Part shown: piece after piece, positions 10,569 to 19,397 of the stretch
Layout of the letters: each line of letters starts with the position of its first letter
Numbering within the stretch: position 1 is the first letter of the stretch
Assembly: GCF_947331445.1 (NCBI RefSeq)
Contig: NZ_CAMZOG010000047.1
Coordinates: forward strand, 1-36,169
Origin: Parendozoicomonas sp. Alg238-R29
GTDB lineage: Bacteria > Pseudomonadota > Gammaproteobacteria > Pseudomonadales > Endozoicomonadaceae
Length of the DNA stretch: 36,169 bases
Reading direction: 5' to 3'
Program-made: the position numbers and the translations under genes
The notes under the pieces: generated by a model
What the model was told of the DNA's origin: nothing
The model's input: only the letters and a program-made list of their open reading frames with translations
Databases searched by the model: none

Positions 10569-11068
10569 CGAGCCAACCTCAGGAAAGCTTTTACCATACC
10601 GACCTGGTCAGTGCGCTCAACCCTGATCTGGCGCACTTCCAGCCCTTCCCGGTTATGAAGCTGCACTAACCAGTTTAAAAGTTTTTGGTACGGCGCTTCA
10701 TCCAGCCAAACAGAAACTCCCTGCCTTGCAGGCTGTACCCGGGTTAATTCCAGGCCGGCTTTTCTGCCACTGTTGGAGATCACCACAGCGGCATCCTTTT
10801 TCGGACCAGCGCTTTGGTTTTTGATAGCTTCACTGGCACGGTTATAATTCGCGGCAAGAAATGATTGAGTTTCCCGCTCCAGCACCAATTCGGCATACTC
10901 ACGGTCAGCCCAGTCATCTAAAGGCTTCCAGATCAAGAACCAAAAAACTACCAGAATCATGAAAACAGACAGTGCCATAATTGCACGCTGATCATTCTGG
11001 GGCATCTGCTGAAAGCGATCCCGAGCCTGGTCTAGTGCAGGAGTGAGTTTGTTGCTGAGCATATTCAT
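10565..11068 (-). CDS. gspM: Type II secretion system protein GspM
   Basis: GspM is a bitopic inner-membrane protein that pairs with GspL to stabilise the T2SS assembly platform. The 167-aa protein has a short cytoplasmic tail, one membrane helix (about 29-47, IMALSVFMILVVFWFLIW), and a periplasmic region with a coiled segment and ferredoxin-like fold, ending in the IRVERTDQVGMVKAFLRLAR strand typical of the family. It is the last gene of the minus-strand operon. Its ATG overlaps the gspL stop by one base (TGATG), implying translational coupling. A second ATG two codons later is also possible. Confidence 0.92.
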   Translation of the reverse strand: MNMLSNKLTPALDQARDRFQQMPQNDQRAIMALSVFMILVVFWFLIWKPLDDWADREYAELVLERETQSFLAANYNRASEAIKNQSAGPKKDAAVVISNSGRKAGLELTRVQPARQGVSVWLDEAPYQKLLNWLVQLHNREGLEVRQIRVERTDQVGMVKAFLRLAR

Positions 11069-12396
11069 CAGGCTCTCCTCACGATCAAACGAGCGGATAC
11101 ACCTTTGGCATCCTGGTTACCGGTTTCCATTCGGGCATTTAATCCTGCCGCTTTCAGTGCATCTACATAACGATTCAACAGATCAAAACTTTCCGCCTGA
11201 ACATCCAGAGACAGGCGACCATTGGCATCATTAAAATCCATATTCTTGGGAGTTATACTCTTGCCAACATCGTCACCACTCACACTGGAAAGCACCTGTA
11301 ACAGGTTCAGAAAATCTGCACTGCTCTTCTGCCGACTGGAATCCCGGAGAAACTTGGTAAGGTTATGACGAACATCAACCACCCTGCGATCATCAGGGCG
11401 TAACTCTTTATAAGTGGAGAAATTCTCATCGCGTAACTCTTCCGCCTGCTGCTGAAAATAGAACCCGCTGCCAATATTGAACAACAGCTCTACGCTCAGC
11501 CAGACACCTGCAACTATGGCGACTGGCCGCCACTGACGCCAACGTCGCGAAGCCCTACGGTTACATTTGAATGACCCAGTACGAAAATCCAAAAGTTTCC
11601 GCTTTTGGTTCAGATGGGAAAATTCAGGCATCATCAAAATCAACAGGGACTCATGCTCTCTCTGCTGGATATCAACAGGAACATCACTCCCCGCCAACTG
11701 TACCAAGGAGCCAACGACAGGTAAATCAGGTGAGATTGTATATATCGTTATACCAGTCACTATATGAGTATGATCTGAATCTTCATCGTCACTTTGAACC
11801 AGGCCATCAACCGCCTCTTCTTCCAGGAGACCTGGAATCATAATCGGAAGGGCATCCTGATCCAGCCACTGGGCAAAGCCGTTCTGAGAGGCAACAAAGG
11901 CGTGCTCACCTTCCAGCCAGACAGAAAGTAAGCCATTTTTCCCTTTTAATAACTGGGTTTCCGCGATCACTTTTAAAGGGTCAACATCTGCAGCTACAAA
12001 AGCCTTAACGATCGTAGACATTTGATCCCGACCGATACAGGAAGCATGTACGTGATCGTCACCGATTTGGCTGAACACCAAATGCTGACTCTCCAGATCA
12101 GAAGCCAGTTGCTCTTCCAGAAGATAAGGCAGTGCCTGCTGCCAATGCTTGCGTTGATTCTCATTGAGAAAAACAACGTGACTGCTGGAAAAAGAACCCG
12201 AGACAATAAGAATGACCGGTAAATCCTGTTCATCCAGCGGCAACCCCTGCCTCCAGGCTGCAAGCTGCTCCAGCGAGCCATTATGGAGAGAACCCTCACA
12301 GGTTCCATCCCGCATGCCCCATACCCACTCCAGTTCGAACTGGTTTTCATTCAGGTCTGAGCCTGGGCGCAGCCTGACAATCAGCTGTGTTTTCAT
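11068..12396 (-). CDS. gspL: Type II secretion system protein GspL
   Basis: GspL anchors the ATPase GspE to the membrane platform. The protein has an actin-like cytoplasmic domain (about 1-270), one membrane helix (about 290-310, PVAIVAGVWLSVELLFNIG), then a coiled segment and a periplasmic ferredoxin-like domain. I place the start at the ATG at 12396 (442 aa, MKTQLIVRL). It comes 2 bases after the gspK stop and has GAGGT just upstream. The longer frame beginning at 12432 would overlap gspK. Its stop overlaps the gspM start. Confidence 0.92.
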   Translation of the reverse strand: MKTQLIVRLRPGSDLNENQFELEWVWGMRDGTCEGSLHNGSLEQLAAWRQGLPLDEQDLPVILIVSGSFSSSHVVFLNENQRKHWQQALPYLLEEQLASDLESQHLVFSQIGDDHVHASCIGRDQMSTIVKAFVAADVDPLKVIAETQLLKGKNGLLSVWLEGEHAFVASQNGFAQWLDQDALPIMIPGLLEEEAVDGLVQSDDEDSDHTHIVTGITIYTISPDLPVVGSLVQLAGSDVPVDIQQREHESLLILMMPEFSHLNQKRKLLDFRTGSFKCNRRASRRWRQWRPVAIVAGVWLSVELLFNIGSGFYFQQQAEELRDENFSTYKELRPDDRRVVDVRHNLTKFLRDSSRQKSSADFLNLLQVLSSVSGDDVGKSITPKNMDFNDANGRLSLDVQAESFDLLNRYVDALKAAGLNARMETGNQDAKGVSARLIVRRA

Positions 12397-12398
12397 TA

Positions 12399-13379
12399 TT
12401 ACCTCACTGATTCTCTCAAGGTCTTCACCCAACGTGGAAACGTCCCGACTTCACGGGAAATAACCGTGACTTTTCCTTCGGTGTTTCTCGCCAGCCGACT
12501 ATGCAGGTAATAAGTAATATCCCGATAGCGTGCTTTGGTGTAAACACTAAAAAACTGACTTTTAAAAACAACCACCCCAGAAGGCTGCTTACTGAGCTTA
12601 TCTCCGATTAAAGGTTGCTTACTCAGCTCCTTCATATCAGCAAAGCCATCCTTGCTGCGGCCGTCAACAAAACCTTTCGCATCTGCCTCACTGAAACGCT
12701 CATTAAATGCCCGAAAAACAGGGGCAGATACCGTATTAATATTAATGCCATCAGTGGTAGGCAGCACACTGACCAGCGGTAGAACTTTTTCAAATTCTTC
12801 AGGATTTAAAATATCCATAAGCCGGAGCTCTGATACCGAGGCAAGACTGCTATCACCTGTTCGATACGGTGTATCAAACAATAGATAAGTGTTGTCTTCC
12901 GCTCCGCCTGGCAACGGATCCTGATTTTCATCTACCCAATCCTGAATACGATATGCAAGCTGGACATCAATACCATTGGCAACAAAAAGCCTCTCCAGCA
13001 TTTTCAGCTTTTCCTGGGATTCTTTCGCAGTTTTCCCAGCCAGCATATTCAGGTTAAATCGCCCCTGATCATCAAGGGCGAGGATCATTATTTCTCCATC
13101 TTCGGTATCGAGAGACTGCTCAATATTTGCCCAAGGCTCATACCAGTGGTCAACAGCTCTCTTTGCTTGCTTATCCTTCTCCGCATCATCTTCCAGCAGC
13201 ACCGCCACAAACTGCTCAGCGCCAATAGCATAGTGCCGGGATTGCATATGCTGTAGATAGCGGGCTGTTTTTTCGGTATTAAAATGAAGATCCGAAACAA
13301 TTCTCGATGCCATAACCGCAATCATGGCAAAAATCAGCAGAACAAAAATCAGAGCAACACCGCCTTCACGCCGTCTCAT
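12399..13379 (-). CDS. gspK: Type II secretion system minor pseudopilin GspK
   Basis: GspK caps the pseudopilus tip with GspI and GspJ. The 326-aa protein starts with a short basic leader, then GG-VALIFVLLIFAMIAVMA. As usual for GspK, the conserved Glu at +5 of other pseudopilins is absent. The large globular domain contains the family features LNMLAG (about residues 110-115), a DWVDENQDP helix and LMDILNPEEFEKVLPLVSVLPT. Its ATG shares one base with the gspJ stop (TAATG). Confidence 0.93.
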   Translation of the reverse strand: MRRREGGVALIFVLLIFAMIAVMASRIVSDLHFNTEKTARYLQHMQSRHYAIGAEQFVAVLLEDDAEKDKQAKRAVDHWYEPWANIEQSLDTEDGEIMILALDDQGRFNLNMLAGKTAKESQEKLKMLERLFVANGIDVQLAYRIQDWVDENQDPLPGGAEDNTYLLFDTPYRTGDSSLASVSELRLMDILNPEEFEKVLPLVSVLPTTDGININTVSAPVFRAFNERFSEADAKGFVDGRSKDGFADMKELSKQPLIGDKLSKQPSGVVVFKSQFFSVYTKARYRDITYYLHSRLARNTEGKVTVISREVGTFPRWVKTLRESVR

Positions 13380-14134
13380 TATTCATCCCCCGGATAAATA
13401 GGTACACCACCACCCAGGCTTTCACCTGGTCTATTATTCGAATTTGATGGTCTTTGATTCTGAGGCGATTGCTTATTATCATCTGTTGAAGGAGTTGCTT
13501 TCTTTTCTTCCTCTTTATAAGTGACTGCCGCCACCAACTGTTTAACACTGCCGACCTTCTCGTGAAGAATGGTGTACTCCACTGCAGACGGTAAAACCTT
13601 TAACCGTTCACTCTGCTTATCACTGACAGGTGGCCAGCTTTCGTGCCAACGCTTTTTCTCATCTCGAAATCTCAGAGTAAAACCCTGGATATTATCCATC
13701 AGCACCTGCTCCCGATAAGGCGTATCAGGCGCTCGATCCAGCGTTTCCCAATAACGCCTCAGCAAACGGCCACTGTCGAAAACATAGCTGACCCGCTGTA
13801 ACTCACTGCGTTTCGCGCCGGTATGGTTACGCCAGCCATGATGGGTAAAGGTCACTAGTGTTTTCTGAAGTGCCGTCGTCAGTGCTGGCTCTCTATCGCC
13901 AAACTCATTACGAATAGGACGAATCGCCAACTGAGAAAAATCTTTCTGAATAATCGCCAAAGACCGCTGCAACTCACTATTCTGCCGCCAGATGGCTGAA
14001 GCCACTTCATGGGTACTGCTCACTGATTTAAACAACCGGTAACATCCTGCTGCCAGCAGTCCGAATATGGCAATGGCGATCAGCAATTCCAGCAAGGTAA
14101 AACCAGCATTTCGAAGCTGGCGAAGAGTGATCAT
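13379..14134 (-). CDS. gspJ: Type II secretion system minor pseudopilin GspJ
   Basis: The N-terminus is a prepilin-type leader (MITLRQLRNAG) cut before FTLLELLIAIAIFG, followed by a beta-rich domain with GspJ-like blocks (QLAIRPIRNEFGD, RRYWETLDRAPDT). It is 251 aa. The last roughly 45 residues are a low-complexity Ser/Asn/Gln/Pro-rich tail longer than in many GspJ proteins. It overlaps gspI by 4 bp and gspK by 1 bp. Confidence 0.92.
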   Translation of the reverse strand: MITLRQLRNAGFTLLELLIAIAIFGLLAAGCYRLFKSVSSTHEVASAIWRQNSELQRSLAIIQKDFSQLAIRPIRNEFGDREPALTTALQKTLVTFTHHGWRNHTGAKRSELQRVSYVFDSGRLLRRYWETLDRAPDTPYREQVLMDNIQGFTLRFRDEKKRWHESWPPVSDKQSERLKVLPSAVEYTILHEKVGSVKQLVAAVTYKEEEKKATPSTDDNKQSPQNQRPSNSNNRPGESLGGGVPIYPGDE

Positions 14135-14556
14135 TCTTTCCCCCTCCGAATATAACCAGTGAGGCGAAAGGCTGGCTTAGCTTTATCTGTGGGGCGTGCC
14201 TTTCCGGGAAAAACCTCAACATCAACCTTACGCAGATTCCTTTGAGATGTTTCGGAGATGGTGTCGCGGATATACCACTGCTTTCCACCAATCTCTGTCG
14301 TATTGGAGCGTTGACCCGGCTCGGGAAAAGAAGCTTCTATGTAATATTGATTTAATTGATTATCGGCAAGCCATGAAGCCTGAACTTTTTCCTGAATGCG
14401 GGCGGTCTGCCGAATAGCCCGCCCATCGGCAACAAGCAGGATAGAGGCGGCCAGCGCAAAAATAGCCAACGCGACAAGAATCTCCAGTAAGGTAAAACCG
14501 GCCAGAGAGGTCTTGTTTTTATGCTCAAGGGGTTGTAACCGGACCAATACCGTCAC
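14131..14556 (-). CDS. gspI: Type II secretion system minor pseudopilin GspI
   Basis: A prepilin-type site G-FTLLEILVALAIFALAAS is followed by a short GspI domain (ASWLADNQLNQYYIEASFPEPG, quoted in part). It is 141 aa from a GTG that overlaps gspH by 32 bp. A TTG three codons later (14547) has better-placed GGAG spacing, and no ATG is available, so the exact start is uncertain. GspI nucleates the tip complex with GspJ and GspK. Confidence 0.9.
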   Translation of the reverse strand: MTVLVRLQPLEHKNKTSLAGFTLLEILVALAIFALAASILLVADGRAIRQTARIQEKVQASWLADNQLNQYYIEASFPEPGQRSNTTEIGGKQWYIRDTISETSQRNLRKVDVEVFPGKARPTDKAKPAFRLTGYIRRGKE

Positions 14557-15043
14557 TCTCCAGTATCACCGAGTGGCGATGATCATCACGCAAGGTAAGT
14601 TCGAATCGAAATGGAGTAATTTGCGTATCTGTTTGAAAAATCCAAGTTGGTTTTTCATTTTCCAGATTTCGCCACTGCTGCTGACCAGATTTTTGTTTCA
14701 GCGCTGAACTGTCACTCAAACTGGTCAGAACAACGCTTTCAGGTAACCGGTAATCCCGGAAACTTTGCTCCTGCAATAGCTTCCACTTTTCGTCATCCCG
14801 GCTCCAGAACCACCAGCGATAACCATCACCAGTAAAAGACAAGCCCATTTCGGTATTTTCCAGCAATGAACGATCCCGCGCCTGCTCCATCAAAGTCTGC
14901 AGTCGTAATGCTTCATCCTTCAATGTTTGCGCTGGACCGCCCACATTGGGGGCAATTAATGCCACACCAATAACGATTCCAATAATCAGCAGCACCACCA
15001 GAAGCTCGATCAGAGTAAAACCCTGATCGTTTCTAAATGGCAT
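14525..15043 (-). CDS. gspH: Type II secretion system minor pseudopilin GspH
   Basis: The prepilin leader MPFRNDQG precedes FTLIELLVVLLIIGIVIG. The rest is the GspH/FimT-like domain (LKDEALRLQTLMEQARDRSL). I use the ATG at 15043 (172 aa), which has AAGGGA upstream, instead of a TTG eight codons earlier. It lies 25 bp after gspG. GspH links the tip complex to the major pseudopilin. Confidence 0.9.
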   Translation of the reverse strand: MPFRNDQGFTLIELLVVLLIIGIVIGVALIAPNVGGPAQTLKDEALRLQTLMEQARDRSLLENTEMGLSFTGDGYRWWFWSRDDEKWKLLQEQSFRDYRLPESVVLTSLSDSSALKQKSGQQQWRNLENEKPTWIFQTDTQITPFRFELTLRDDHRHSVILESDGIGPVTTP

Positions 15044-15068
15044 GAGTCCCTTCCGCAGTGAATTCAAA

Positions 15069-15521
15069 TCACTCGTCCCAGTTGCCTATATCCGCATTAA
15101 ATCCATCACCACCAACACGTCCGTCAGCACCGAGGGAATAAAGATCATAGCTAGTGATGTTTTTAGTGCCTGGCTGTTCATACTGATAGGCGTTTCCCCA
15201 AGGATCCTGGGGAAGCTTTTTCAGGTAGCCATCAGGATTCCAGTTACGAGGTTCAGGGTTACCGGAAGGTTCTCGAACCAAAGCCTCGAGCCCTTGATCA
15301 GTACTGGGATAGAAGCCGTTGTCCAGACGATACATCTCTAAAGAACTGGCAATAGCTTTCACATCGGCATTAGCCACTGTCACTTTGGCCTGGTCGGGAC
15401 GGCTCATAATATTAGGCACAACAATAGCAGCCAGAACCCCCAGAATAACAACCACCACCATAATTTCGATCAGGGTAAAACCGCTTTGCCCCCCCGACAC
15501 TCGATTTCGCTGATACATCAT
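15069..15521 (-). CDS. gspG: Type II secretion system major pseudopilin GspG
   Basis: This is the main subunit of the pseudopilus piston. It is 150 aa with leader MMYQRNRVSGGQSG, then FTLIEIMVVVVILGVLAA. The conserved GspG domain follows: STDQGLEALVREPSG, YLKKLPQDPWGNAYQYEQPG, and the C-terminal calcium-binding loop region (LGADGRVGGDGFNADIGNW). AGGAG lies 7 bases before the first ATG. A 69-bp gap separates it from gspF, the largest gap inside the operon. Confidence 0.95.
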   Translation of the reverse strand: MMYQRNRVSGGQSGFTLIEIMVVVVILGVLAAIVVPNIMSRPDQAKVTVANADVKAIASSLEMYRLDNGFYPSTDQGLEALVREPSGNPEPRNWNPDGYLKKLPQDPWGNAYQYEQPGTKNITSYDLYSLGADGRVGGDGFNADIGNWDE

Positions 15522-15590
15522 TTTAATACTCCTTCAAAAACCCAGATCTTGTCATTCAAATTCTGCCACTACAGGGTCGTTATCACACAA

Positions 15591-16814
15591 TCATCCCAGC
15601 AGGCTATCCATACTGAGGATAGGCAGCAGAATGGCCAGAACAATCACCATCACTATACCGCCCATCACCACCAGCATCAGCGGCTCAAATATCCCTACCA
15701 GCATGGAAACCCGATTTTCCAGCTCCATCTGCTGGTTGTTCGCGGTACGTTCCAGCATGTTATCGAGCTCGCCGGTTGCTTCACCACTGGCAATCATGTG
15801 CATCATCAGCGGTGGAAACAGGGACGTATCTTTTAACGCCTTATGAAGACTGGCCCCTTCACTGACTTTTTTAGCCACAACAATCACGGAAGCTTTCATG
15901 GCATCATTGCTGACCACCTGAGCAGCAATCGCCAACGCATCCACAAGAGAGACACCGCTGCGGGTCAAAATACTCAATGTACTGGCAAACTGGGCAGTAT
16001 TAAGGGCTCGACTGAAACGGCCAATAATTGGCATAGAAAGAATCTTCCGGTGCCATACCAGGCGTGCACTCTTTTTGGACAAGATATATCGAATACCAAA
16101 AAAGGCTGCAATGCCTCCCAGCAGTAACCATGGCCACCATGCCTGAAAACCTTCGCTGGTCGCAATCAAAAAGCGGGTAAGAGCAGGCAACTCCTGACCG
16201 CCCTCGATAAACACCTTGATAACATCGGGAACAACATACCCAAGCAGAAAACTGACAATCCCCACCGCCGCCAGCATCAGAATAACTGGGTAAAGCATAG
16301 CTAGCTGAACTTTCTGCCGGGACTGCATCCGCTGTTCGGTATAGTCCGCCAGACGGTTCAAAACCTTGTCGAGATAACCAGCATGCTCACCTGCGGCAAC
16401 TGTAGCCCTGTACATCTGGGGGAAATAACCCGGAAAATTATCCAGACTTTGAGCCAGGGTATACCCCTCAAGAACTTTGGAACGAATCGCCAGAACCGCA
16501 TTACGAGTCCGACGACTTTCTTGCTGTTCAGCAACGGCCTGAAGAGCCTCCTCAATCGGCATAGCCGCCTGAACTAGTGTCGCCAGTTGCCGGGTAATCA
16601 GTGCCAACTGGGAAGCAGAGAGCCCTCCACCAAAACTAAAAACACTGGAAGATTCACTTCTGGTCTTTTTATTATTAGCAACTTCTTCAACTGACAGTGG
16701 CGTCCAACTTTTGTCTCGTAAGACCTGACGAATCTGGCGGGCACTGTCAGCCTCAAGAGTGCCTCGCTGTTGCTTTCCTGCTTCATTAAGAGCTGTGTAT
16801 TCAAATGCGGCCAT
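15591..16814 (-). CDS. gspF: Type II secretion system inner-membrane protein GspF
   Basis: GspF is the polytopic core of the assembly platform. The 407-aa length is typical. It has two repeated T2SSF domains (about 70-195 and 273-395), each with cytoplasmic helices and a following membrane segment. Examples are AMLYPVILMLAAVGIVSFLL and a third membrane helix near the C-terminus (LMLVVMGGIVMVIVLAILLP). It starts 4 bp after the gspE stop. Confidence 0.94.
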   Translation of the reverse strand: MAAFEYTALNEAGKQQRGTLEADSARQIRQVLRDKSWTPLSVEEVANNKKTRSESSSVFSFGGGLSASQLALITRQLATLVQAAMPIEEALQAVAEQQESRRTRNAVLAIRSKVLEGYTLAQSLDNFPGYFPQMYRATVAAGEHAGYLDKVLNRLADYTEQRMQSRQKVQLAMLYPVILMLAAVGIVSFLLGYVVPDVIKVFIEGGQELPALTRFLIATSEGFQAWWPWLLLGGIAAFFGIRYILSKKSARLVWHRKILSMPIIGRFSRALNTAQFASTLSILTRSGVSLVDALAIAAQVVSNDAMKASVIVVAKKVSEGASLHKALKDTSLFPPLMMHMIASGEATGELDNMLERTANNQQMELENRVSMLVGIFEPLMLVVMGGIVMVIVLAILLPILSMDSLLG

Positions 16815-16818
16815 CGGA

Positions 16819-18327
16819 TCAGTCGTCCTGGGTTACACGCAGCACTTCTTCCAGAGTTGTCACTCCGGCAAGCACCTTGACCATACCATCGGTACGAATA
16901 CCCGGAGTGGCCTTTCTCATATATTCCACAATGGCCATTTCACCTTCATTACGGTGAATCATCCGGCGAATCGGCTCATCAACAATCACGACCTCGTAAA
17001 TACCGGTTCTACCACGATAACCATTAAATTTACAGTCACTGCAACCCTTGGCGTGATAGAGCGTTGGAGGACTGGCAGGGTCAACTCCCAACTGCTGACA
17101 CTCGGCATCATCAGCAACATAACTCTCTTTACAAGAGTCACACAGCAAACGAACCAGACGCTGAGCCATAACACCCACAAGGCTTGAAGAGAGCAGGAAT
17201 GGCTCAACGCCCATATCCTGCAAACGGGTGATCGCACCAACTGCGGTGTTGGTATGCAGGGTTGAAAGTACAAGGTGACCTGTAAGGGAGGCCTGTACGG
17301 CAATTTCAGCCGTTTCGGTATCCCGAATTTCACCAACCATCACCACATCAGGATCTTGTCGCAGAATGGCTCGCAAACCTCTGGCAAAGGTCATATCAAC
17401 TTTGGTGTTAACCTGTGTCTGGCCAATACCTTCAAGGTTGTACTCGATAGGGTCTTCAACCGTCAAAATATTTCGGCTGGCATCATTCAGTGAAGAAATC
17501 CCGCCATAGAGAGTCGTGGTTTTACCAGAACCGGTTGGCCCGGTAACCAGAATAATACCGTGGGGTTGAGAAAGCATTTGGCGAATAAGGCTCATGTGCT
17601 TGGGGGGCATGCCCAAGTGTTCAAGACTTAACCGTCCGGCAGCTTTGTCCAGCAAACGCAGCACCACACGCTCGCCATTACTGGATGGCAGTGTTGAAAC
17701 CCGCACATCCACTTCCTTACCAGCAACACGGAGGGAAATGCGTCCATCTTGAGGCACCCGCTTTTCGGCGATATCCAAGCGAGCCATAACCTTGATACGG
17801 GAAACCAGTAATGCTGCCAAGGTACGTTTCAAACTGAGGATTTCGCGCAAAACACCGTCCACCCGGAAACGAGCAACCAGACGACTTTCAAAGGTTTCAA
17901 TGTGGATATCCGACGCGCCTTCTTTAATCGCCTCTGTGAGCAAAGCATTGATTAAACGGATAACAGGGGCATCATCCGACTGCTCAAGCAGATCTTCGGT
18001 TTCCGGAACCGCATCGGCAAGACTGAAAAGATCAGGATCATCACCTATTCCGGCCACATGCTGGAGAGCATCGGCACTGTTCTGGTGATAGCACAGAGTC
18101 ATCAACTCAGCGAATGCCTCTTTTTCGAGACGACGATAAATCAGCGGCCTCCCTGCAAATCGACGCACTTCAGCAAAAATTTCAGGTTTAGGGCGCCCAT
18201 GGCTTAATAACAAAGGCTGCCCGTCTTCCTCTGTCAGGACAACCTGATGACGGTTTGCAAATGGAAACGGTAACAATGCCACTGGAGCCTCCTGTTCAGA
18301 GGCCAATTCCATAGAAGATGTACTCAA
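16819..18327 (-). CDS. gspE: Type II secretion system ATPase GspE
   Basis: This hexameric ATPase powers pseudopilus assembly. The 502-aa protein has an N-terminal GspL-binding region, the Walker A motif GPTGSGKT at 263-270, an Asp box ([10 protein letters not shown]), the Walker B motif ([10 protein letters not shown]), a His box ([15 protein letters not shown]), and the tetracysteine zinc site (CDSC...CSDC) typical of GspE. I accept the TTG start at 18327 because AGGAG lies 7 bases upstream; the next in-frame ATG (18312) has worse spacing. It is the first gene of the minus-strand gsp operon. Confidence 0.94.
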   Translation of the reverse strand: MSTSSMELASEQEAPVALLPFPFANRHQVVLTEEDGQPLLLSHGRPKPEIFAEVRRFAGRPLIYRRLEKEAFAELMTLCYHQNSADALQHVAGIGDDPDLFSLADAVPETEDLLEQSDDAPVIRLINALLTEAIKEGASDIHIETFESRLVARFRVDGVLREILSLKRTLAALLVSRIKVMARLDIAEKRVPQDGRISLRVAGKEVDVRVSTLPSSNGERVVLRLLDKAAGRLSLEHLGMPPKHMSLIRQMLSQPHGIILVTGPTGSGKTTTLYGGISSLNDASRNILTVEDPIEYNLEGIGQTQVNTKVDMTFARGLRAILRQDPDVVMVGEIRDTETAEIAVQASLTGHLVLSTLHTNTAVGAITRLQDMGVEPFLLSSSLVGVMAQRLVRLLCDSCKESYVADDAECQQLGVDPASPPTLYHAKGCSDCKFNGYRGRTGIYEVVIVDEPIRRMIHRNEGEMAIVEYMRKATPGIRTDGMVKVLAGVTTLEEVLRVTQDD

Positions 18328-18501
18328 CGCTGAGCTCCTGATCTCGAAGTCATAACTGTGACATCACACCTTTATTATTGTTTCGATCGGCCAAATTCAG
18401 GATACACACAGAAAAATTAACGGTTCTTGTTATTTTTCATCCGAAAAAGACATCGCCATAAATGGCAATCATGCCTTCCATAGGGCAGTACCTGTGCTTC
18501 A

Positions 18502-18530
18502 AAAATATGAAACAGATGCTCTTTTCGCAA
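18502..18530 (-). promoter_or_regulatory. Candidate sigma70 promoter for gspE operon
   Basis: On the minus strand TTGCGA (18525-18530) and TATTTT (18502-18507) are separated by 17 bp, each matching 4 of 6 consensus bases. This would give a leader of roughly 170 bases. Confidence 0.3.
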
Positions 18531-18599
18531 TATCTTATTACCTTACTCCGATAACATCACACAAATCTCGAAAAAATAATCGATAAAGTGTTCTGGAAT

Positions 18600-18629
18600 T
18601 TGACGTATTTTGAATTCGGCTGTTATCTT
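18600..18629 (+). promoter_or_regulatory. Candidate sigma70 promoter for gspCD
   Basis: TTGACG (18600-18605) and TATCTT (18624-18629) are 18 bp apart. The -10 is preceded by TGT, an extended -10 element. It lies about 60 bp upstream of the gspC ATG. Confidence 0.5.
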
Positions 18630-18688
18630 CTTAGAAGGACAAACACTTATAAACACGCAGAAAACACGAGTCATCTTTTAGCATTAAC

Positions 18689-19321
18689 ATGAATAATGAC
18701 CCCCTGATCATCGGGCGCCAGTGGCTCGTCAACTATCATCGGCAACTGTTACTGAGCATCCTCTGTACAGGGTTGCTGGTTTCATTGGCCTTTCATGGCC
18801 TGCGCCTATTCGATGAATTCACCACCATCCCCCCTGAGCGCAAGACTTCTGACACTTCGGAGCATAAGCAAACTCTGGCCACCAGCGATTTTCAGCTTCT
18901 GTTTGGAAAAGCGGATGACAAGCCAAAAGCCCTGAAAGCCGCCGATATTCCCGCAACTACCCTGAACCTGACTTTACGTGGCGCCCTCGCGGGAGTTGGT
19001 GATGTGCCATCCAGCGCCATTATTCAGGGGAACAACGGGCAAGATCACCTGTATCGTCCTGGTGACACCATCTCCGGTGGAGCCACACTGGAAAGCATTC
19101 ATGCCCGTTATGTGGTGATTAATTACAACGGTCGTTTACAAAAACTTCTTTTCCCTGAAGCTACAAATCAGGGAGCCAAACCCTATACTCCACAGCCTGC
19201 ATCAGCATCGACCAATAACAGACTCCCCCCTGGGCCCCTCCATAACGCAAACCAGGTCAAGGATCTTGAACAAAAAATGGAAGGCCTGCGGCGGCGGATT
19301 GATAATGATGACGAGAGCTGA
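18689..19321 (+). CDS. gspC: Type II secretion system protein GspC (short, no PDZ domain)
   Basis: GspC links the inner-membrane platform to the secretin. The 210-aa protein has a cytoplasmic N-terminus, one membrane helix (about 19-36), a Pro/Thr-rich linker, then the homology region domain (about 66-155: DFQLLFGK, LRGALAGV..SSAIIQG, YRPGDTISGGATLESIHARYVVI). There is no PDZ domain. The C-terminus is a Pro/Asn-rich linker and a short charged helix (VKDLEQKMEGLRRRIDNDDE) that could form a coiled coil, as known for P. aeruginosa XcpP. The ribosome site is weak. Confidence 0.9.
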   Translation: MNNDPLIIGRQWLVNYHRQLLLSILCTGLLVSLAFHGLRLFDEFTTIPPERKTSDTSEHKQTLATSDFQLLFGKADDKPKALKAADIPATTLNLTLRGALAGVGDVPSSAIIQGNNGQDHLYRPGDTISGGATLESIHARYVVINYNGRLQKLLFPEATNQGAKPYTPQPASASTNNRLPPGPLHNANQVKDLEQKMEGLRRRIDNDDES

Positions 19322-19397
19322 TTACAGCCAGATTAAATCAGGCAAGGAAATATTCCGATTGCCGATAACTACAACGAATTGATGGGTTGGCAGTTAA

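Larger units (their letters stand above)
18328..18688. other. 361-bp divergent promoter region between gspE and gspC
   Basis: No coding frame was recognised. The spacer must drive both arms of the split T2SS locus. Candidate sigma70 promoters for each direction are listed separately. A palindromic TGTGACATCACA (18357-18368) resembles two half sites of a CRP site, but with a 2-bp instead of 6-bp spacer, so I do not call it CRP. Confidence 0.6.

Noticed and set aside
18357-18368. TGTGACATCACA palindrome as a CRP site upstream of gspE
   Set aside because: The half sites match, but the spacer is 2 bp; CRP needs 6 bp between them.
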